Assembly: GCA_022605425.2 (NCBI GenBank)
Contig: JAKIMF020000011.1
Coordinates: 372,001 to 436,000 of the forward strand
Origin: Hamiltosporidium tvaerminnensis
Lineage: Eukaryota > Microsporidia > Dubosqiidae
Reading direction: 5' to 3'
DNA length: 64,000 nt
Made by a program: the position numbers and the translations under genes. The notes beneath the pieces are model-generated. The model did no database searches. It worked only from the letters and a program-made list of their open reading frames with translations, and was not told where the DNA came from. Numbering within the stretch: the stretch's first letter is position 1; each line of letters starts with the position of its first letter. Of this stretch, positions 58,801-64,000 are shown piece after piece.

Positions 58801-60207
58801 TAAAAATTTATCTTTGTTTAGTATGGCTGCGAAAGACACAAAACAACTATTATTTTATTAATGGTTTCGAAATTTGCGCGAGAATATACTTTCACATAGA
58901 TAATGTATGATGCCCTCAAAATAAAATGTTGCATTTTGCTCGATTCTTTGATTCAAAGAATCTTTTTATGCATAAATTTAGAGTTAGAACCACTTTTCTA
59001 AAATATAAAAAAGCAGCCATGTATTTAGTGTAATGAATTTAAAAATTTCAAGGTAACAATTTTATTTTTTTGTGTAGATTTAGAATATTCAGCTAAACCG
59101 AATATTAAAGATAGAATCGAAATTCAAAATTTACTATTTTTATAATAAATTTTCATAAAATAAAATAGAATTAACGATCGATAGAAGCCTAAGATAAATT
59201 TTTACTAAAATAAATTTTTAAAAACATATTGCTCAAATTTATACATTCACAACATGATTAAAAGAATTACTAGATAGTGTTTTTTAGAAGAAATATAAAA
59301 TTGTAGCTTTGTTAAACAAAAGCTTTATGACTGGTAATATATTCATCACATAAGATATTTTTGTAAAATTAAGCAAAAAATCTTTGGCAAAACGCCTTTA
59401 ATTTCCTGTTTTATTAAATTTTTCTGGTGCTAAAACATAAAAACTTAAAATAGACCTCAAAATTAAATATAATTTAGAATATTGCTTTAATTACTATATT
59501 TAGAGATAGCACACGTCTAACAAAATACCTTAGAAAAATCCATATTAAGTTGCAATTGCAATATCTATATTTCTTTGTAGTCCACTTGGCGTTTTCATTG
59601 AATCTGAATTTGGGTTTCAAAATTAAATAAAAAAACTATCATTCAAATATTGCATAATAACACTTAAACAATTAATTCTAAAGGTTTAAACAATCTAGCC
59701 TTATCGTTTGTTCTAATCACGCTAGATTTTTTGTTTATATCATAAATTTATAAATTGGTTCTTCGTATAGAACATTGATATTTTAAATAAGTTATTTATT
59801 AATTATTAATAATAACAAAATACTTTTTTTTCACATTGAATTAACAGATGCGCAATTTGTCATGTAAATATCAAAATATTTCTTAGCTCAAAAAATATAA
59901 CTGAAAGTATATAACAGTCAAAGAAAATTATTTGTTTGGTAAATTAGAATTATAACACGATATCAACCAATTTAATATCTTTAAAAATATGCCTACTTGT
60001 TTAACAATATTTTATAATGACTACAATTTTAAGAAAGCTGAATATTTGTTTTTTCAGCTTAATTTATATGTATATATTGTAAGATACCGCATGCAAATAT
60101 ACAAGGTGCACTTGTAAGTTTACATTACACAATTTTTGAAAAAGCACATGGTAACGCTTAAAGACTTAGAGTGGAGGCGCAAAATTACATTAGTGATAAT
60201 CTTATCG
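55802..60207. other. AT-rich spacer, no gene recognised
   Basis: No supported frame, RNA gene or repeat was found. The frames at 57879-58067 and 58493-58690 are unsupported. Confidence 0.5.
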
Positions 60208-60408
60208 CGCCACTGTTCTAGACGAGCAATGAAATTTTTAGTAATATCGCCGACCGGTCTTTTTCCACTGGGCTTGTTTAATTTTTCAAGTTTCGTAGCA
60301 AGGTGGTTTTAAAAAGTGGGAAGGTAGCCCCACGCCTAACCCAATCCCGAGGACTAGTCTCTTTAGTCGTCTTTAACGACAATCAGAAAATATCTTGCCA
60401 ATTTTGCT
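60208..60408 (-). mobile_element. Second repeat family, copy F2
   Basis: Homologous to copy F1 in reverse orientation, with shared blocks GCAAAATTGGC, CGACTA, TTTAAAACCACCTT and GACCGGTCGGCGATATTACT. Read on the minus strand, one frame gives KRPVGDITKNF then ARLEQWRDKI (about 60261-60195), suggesting an old coding remnant. By eye roughly 65-70 % of bases match F1. Confidence 0.65.
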
Positions 60409-63400
60409 TTCAGCATTGTGGGGAAAATTACATTGATTTTTACTAGCACAAATCATTTTTGTTTAAAAATTTTATCTACTCATCTCTGTAAATCGATTAA
60501 AAATTTCAAAAACAAACAAAATTTTACTATCAATTTACTATTTCAACAAGTATATTTTTGGTTTTCAGTTTGTTATCATATTTCGTATAGAATAAAATCA
60601 AAGCAGGCGATGTTATATTATTAGGTTTGGATTTCAAGGCCAAGAATTACACATTTATCTTCTTTAATCTTCTTAATTGACAGAAAATAACTTGCCGAAG
60701 AACTGGAATTTTTTTTATGGAAACAGTACCTAAGCAAGGAGTTATACTTAATTCTAGACGCGTCTAAATACCAACTTTAAATATTTTGATAATTATGTAT
60801 ATATAGATCTAAATACATTTCTTACTCTGTAAGTAAAGATTAAGAGTATTTATATCAAATCATATGCACAGAGGAAACTTTTATATTCGTTAAACATAAT
60901 CGGAAACAGATAAATATATAGATTCAATTATACGAATTTAATTTATTAAGATTCGAACTAGGTCCGAATACAAAAAAAATAAATACGAATTAGATAAAAA
61001 GCTTCAATGATTGTGCATGTAAGATAAATTTTTAATATTCTTTTAGAAAAAAAATAAACTGGTGCATTATTATTCTTGCCTGATACAAATATATATTCCG
61101 AACAATTTTATAAAAATTAAAATCTACTAAATTAAGATATAAAAAACATAGTATTAAAGTTAATTTATTAAATTTTAGTTATAAAATGAAACCATGCTAT
61201 TTTTGGATATTATTTTGGTACAAAATCTTATATCCTGAAATATCATGAAGAAAATAGAAATCCAAAAGCCTTTCGAATCTTCAGTCTCTTAAAACAAAGA
61301 TTTTTGAAAATTTTAAAAGAGCGCTAAAATTATTTAGACATGATTAAGACAATAAAAAACAGATATGTAAGATTTTAAAATGAATTTTCATATTATCTAT
61401 TTCTTCATCTAAAATGAAAGCCATATTATATTTTGAAATTTTTACAATTATAGTTTTTGAAATACAAGAACAGTTTAAGATATAAAGTTTTCAGCCTTTT
61501 ATAACGATACTTATAATATAGATAATTTTCGAGCTAGTCTTTCATAACACACTGTCACATTTTTTCGGAAACAATCAATCGACTTCATAATTTTTGTAAT
61601 TAAGATTAACTCATTCGATATAATCTTATTCGCGTAGCATTTTTGCTTAAAAAAATAAAATTGATTATTTACAATGTATATTTTATGCCTGAACAAACAT
61701 TATCATCGAAATTCTATCTATCACATATATTTCTATCTTTTACAAACATAAAAATCCACTGTTGAGATTATTTCTTGCTTTTAAGCTGTACCCAATATCT
61801 TTGTTTTGTATTTATTTTACCCCAATGTCAATAATTAAAAAATAAGAGTATTCTAATGTATAAATGTATATTATAAAAAGACTTAAAGGTAAGCTTGAAA
61901 AACGACATCTCTACATTCATAAGAAAAAATGCCAAAAATAGTCTTAAAACCCATCATATAAGCTTTAATTCATTAACATTTCAATAAGAATTTGTTATTT
62001 TCACTCATCAGTTGCTCATATTGTTTTTTAGTAGCTCCTTTCCCAAAATTATCTGATTTGAAGAATTTCCCAACAAAAATTTAGGCTTTTTAACCAGCAA
62101 ATTTCGTTTCGTCCTTTAAATTTACTACAAATCTTTCAGAGCAATAATGGCTCGTCTTTAATATTCTTCTGTTCACTTTCTACATATGTTATTTATTCAG
62201 TCTAATTAATCGAAAAAATGTATTCTTATGAAAAGTGATATGTTTTTCGAAAAAAACAGTGTTTATCAATCATATTCTTATATGTTTATTGATTTATTGT
62301 ATCAATTCTTAGTAATTTTTCTAAAAAATATTTTTTTTGTCAAATATAAAGCACCACTAAGCTATTCGAGTAATACTTATATTGCACAAATATTATTACG
62401 AATACAAATAGAAGGCTCATAAGAACGAGAAATAAGTATCAATCTATCATACAATTTTTTTTTATCAAAGTGTAAATTCTTTAAAAAGAAACCCTAACAG
62501 GTTAAATCAATTTGTTTTTGTAAGTAAAACCGTTACAAAATCTAAAAAAAATTGTTGTGTTATGTTTGACAAATAATACAATGCAAAGAGAATTTATTAA
62601 TTTAGTTCAAATATTTCTATCAATCAATAAAAGCTTTTTAATAGTTTTAGATTCAGACTACTAACTATTATTGTTTGTTTAAGATTTATGAACAAATAGA
62701 AAAAGCTATATTCAAATTAATGCCTTATTATCGGTGTATTGGTATGTTTTAAAAGATTAAAAATTTTGAGGAAAGTCATCATCGAAACATCACTGAATTA
62801 TATAAATTATATTCGTTTTTCTCCTGTACATATCAAAAACTTTTAACAAATGAAAATTTTTTAGCTTTTATAGCTACCCTTCTACAAGTATGTTTTTCTT
62901 TCTATGTCAAGGTAAGTGCATACTATAAATTTAGAGTAGAAATATTTTCGATCATAAAATGAGGTAAAAATCAAACAAACCTTAAAATTTTAAGTCTTAT
63001 AACTCTTTGAAGATTCTTATAACCTACAAAACTATTTTATTGATTGCAGAACTTTAGATTCGAAATTTATTATTTTTATATTTACTTTTACCGTACATTT
63101 CTATTTTTGGAAATTACAATCTCAATGTTCAGTATGCAAATAATAAAAATGAACCATTGCATAAAAATATATAGTGTTACTCTTTTGCTACGACATAATA
63201 AATGTAAAAAAGTCGAATTAATAAAGGAAAACCCTTTAATATGTTTTCTAAAGTATTTTTTTTTTGCTTTCGAGCTAGTATCATTTAGTGCAACTAAGTT
63301 TTAAGAAAGAACTTATATTTTCAGTATCTACAGTAAAGACATATTTTTCGTATTACTTTCAAAGGGGAATTCTAACTTTTTCTTATTGGTGTGTAAGAGA

Positions 63401-64000
63401 AGTGCGTATCTCTGGTATAGATAGACTTTATGCGAATCGATAACCTTCTTTTACAATGATTAATTTTTAGATTTTTTAGTCATTGAAAATAAACTTTAGA
63501 TATAAAACACCCTACAGTATTAGAACATAGAATTAGTTAATTTCTAAATAGAAACATTGCTAAACTTTCTATTGGGTTATCCAATGGAATATATGAAAAC
63601 AAATGTAAGATTGCTCTAAATTGTTCCTTGATCTATGGAACAAACCTAAATATGAAATTCAAATCAGCTCTGGATATGTTGTTAAGATAATTTAATTTTG
63701 ACATAATAAGAAAGTTTTACGTTGTGTCAGTTACAGTGTTTTGGGTTAAATCCTTCACGCAGGGTATAGAACCCTCGTCTCGAAAGTATACCATTAAATG
63801 CTTAGTGTTAAATTATAAGTATTTGGTGAAAGAATAAATAAGATTGCTTTAATATATAGTATAAAAGCAAATGATGGCACAAACGAACTAGAAATTCGGC
63901 CTTAAGAGGGATTTGTAGCAATAGATCAATATTATAAAATTTTTCAATCAAGTAGTCTACTGTCTAAGCTGTCTAAAGATTGTAATATATCTTTTAATAA
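60409..64000. other. AT-rich spacer, no gene recognised
   Basis: About 3.6 kb with no supported gene. The region near 63740-63785 is slightly less AT-rich but fits no tRNA fold that I could draw. Confidence 0.45.

Noticed and set aside
63730-63870. Possible tRNA-like sequence near GGGTATAGAACCCTCGTCTC
   Set aside because: Stems and the T-loop box do not fit a tRNA in either orientation.

Overview
The window looks like nuclear DNA of a microsporidian, an intracellular fungus-related parasite. The evidence is as follows. The DNA is extremely AT-rich and no recognisable gene shows an intron. The conserved proteins (NAD kinase, a PKA-type kinase, chitin synthase and a PITH-domain protein) are eukaryotic and fungus-like, and the NAD kinase and kinase are short for their families. 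Two paralogous leucine-rich-repeat (LRR) proteins resemble expanded microsporidian families. Six of the eight intact genes carry a run of C residues 0-9 nt before the ATG, which matches the known microsporidian CCC start motif. The long AT-rich gaps and the GGGTGTTA minisatellites that read as EGV-type peptides suggest a large-genome genus such as Hamiltosporidium; this placement is inference.

Layout. 1-2.2 kb: a Tc1/mariner-IS630 type DNA transposon with a broken transposase and terminal inverted repeats made of ~20-bp iterons; a polyadenylated SINE-like element has inserted into the right repeat. 2.8-4.5 kb: a secreted Pro/Gln-rich pentapeptide-repeat protein. 7.0-7.7 kb: NAD kinase. 10.7-13.2 and 24.2-26.7 kb: two LRR paralogues whose N-terminal thirds are nearly identical in DNA although the rest has diverged. 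21.7-23.9 kb: a decayed non-LTR reverse transcriptase. 31.3-32.0 kb: a second secreted protein, a short paralogue of the one at 2.8 kb that shares its C-terminus and 3' flank.

35.6-42.3 kb is a distinct gene cluster: chitin synthase, PKA-type kinase and a PITH-domain protein. Its spacers are filled with minisatellites built on GGGTGTTA / TAACACCC. The motif orientation follows the genes: TAACACCC upstream and GGGTGTTA downstream on each coding strand. The 3' ends of the kinase and PITH genes, stop codons included, are themselves units of these arrays.

42.3-64 kb is almost gene-free. It holds a frameshifted gene of unknown family (46.6-48.1 kb), two diverged copies of a second repeat family (49.9 and 60.3 kb) and a full-length SINE-like copy with a 13-bp target duplication (55.0-55.8 kb).

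What the genes do together: chitin synthase builds the spore wall, the kinase probably acts in cAMP-type signalling, NAD kinase supplies NADP, and the secreted repeat and LRR proteins are candidate surface or host-interface proteins. Nothing in the sequence ties these into one pathway. No tRNA, rRNA or CRISPR array was found.
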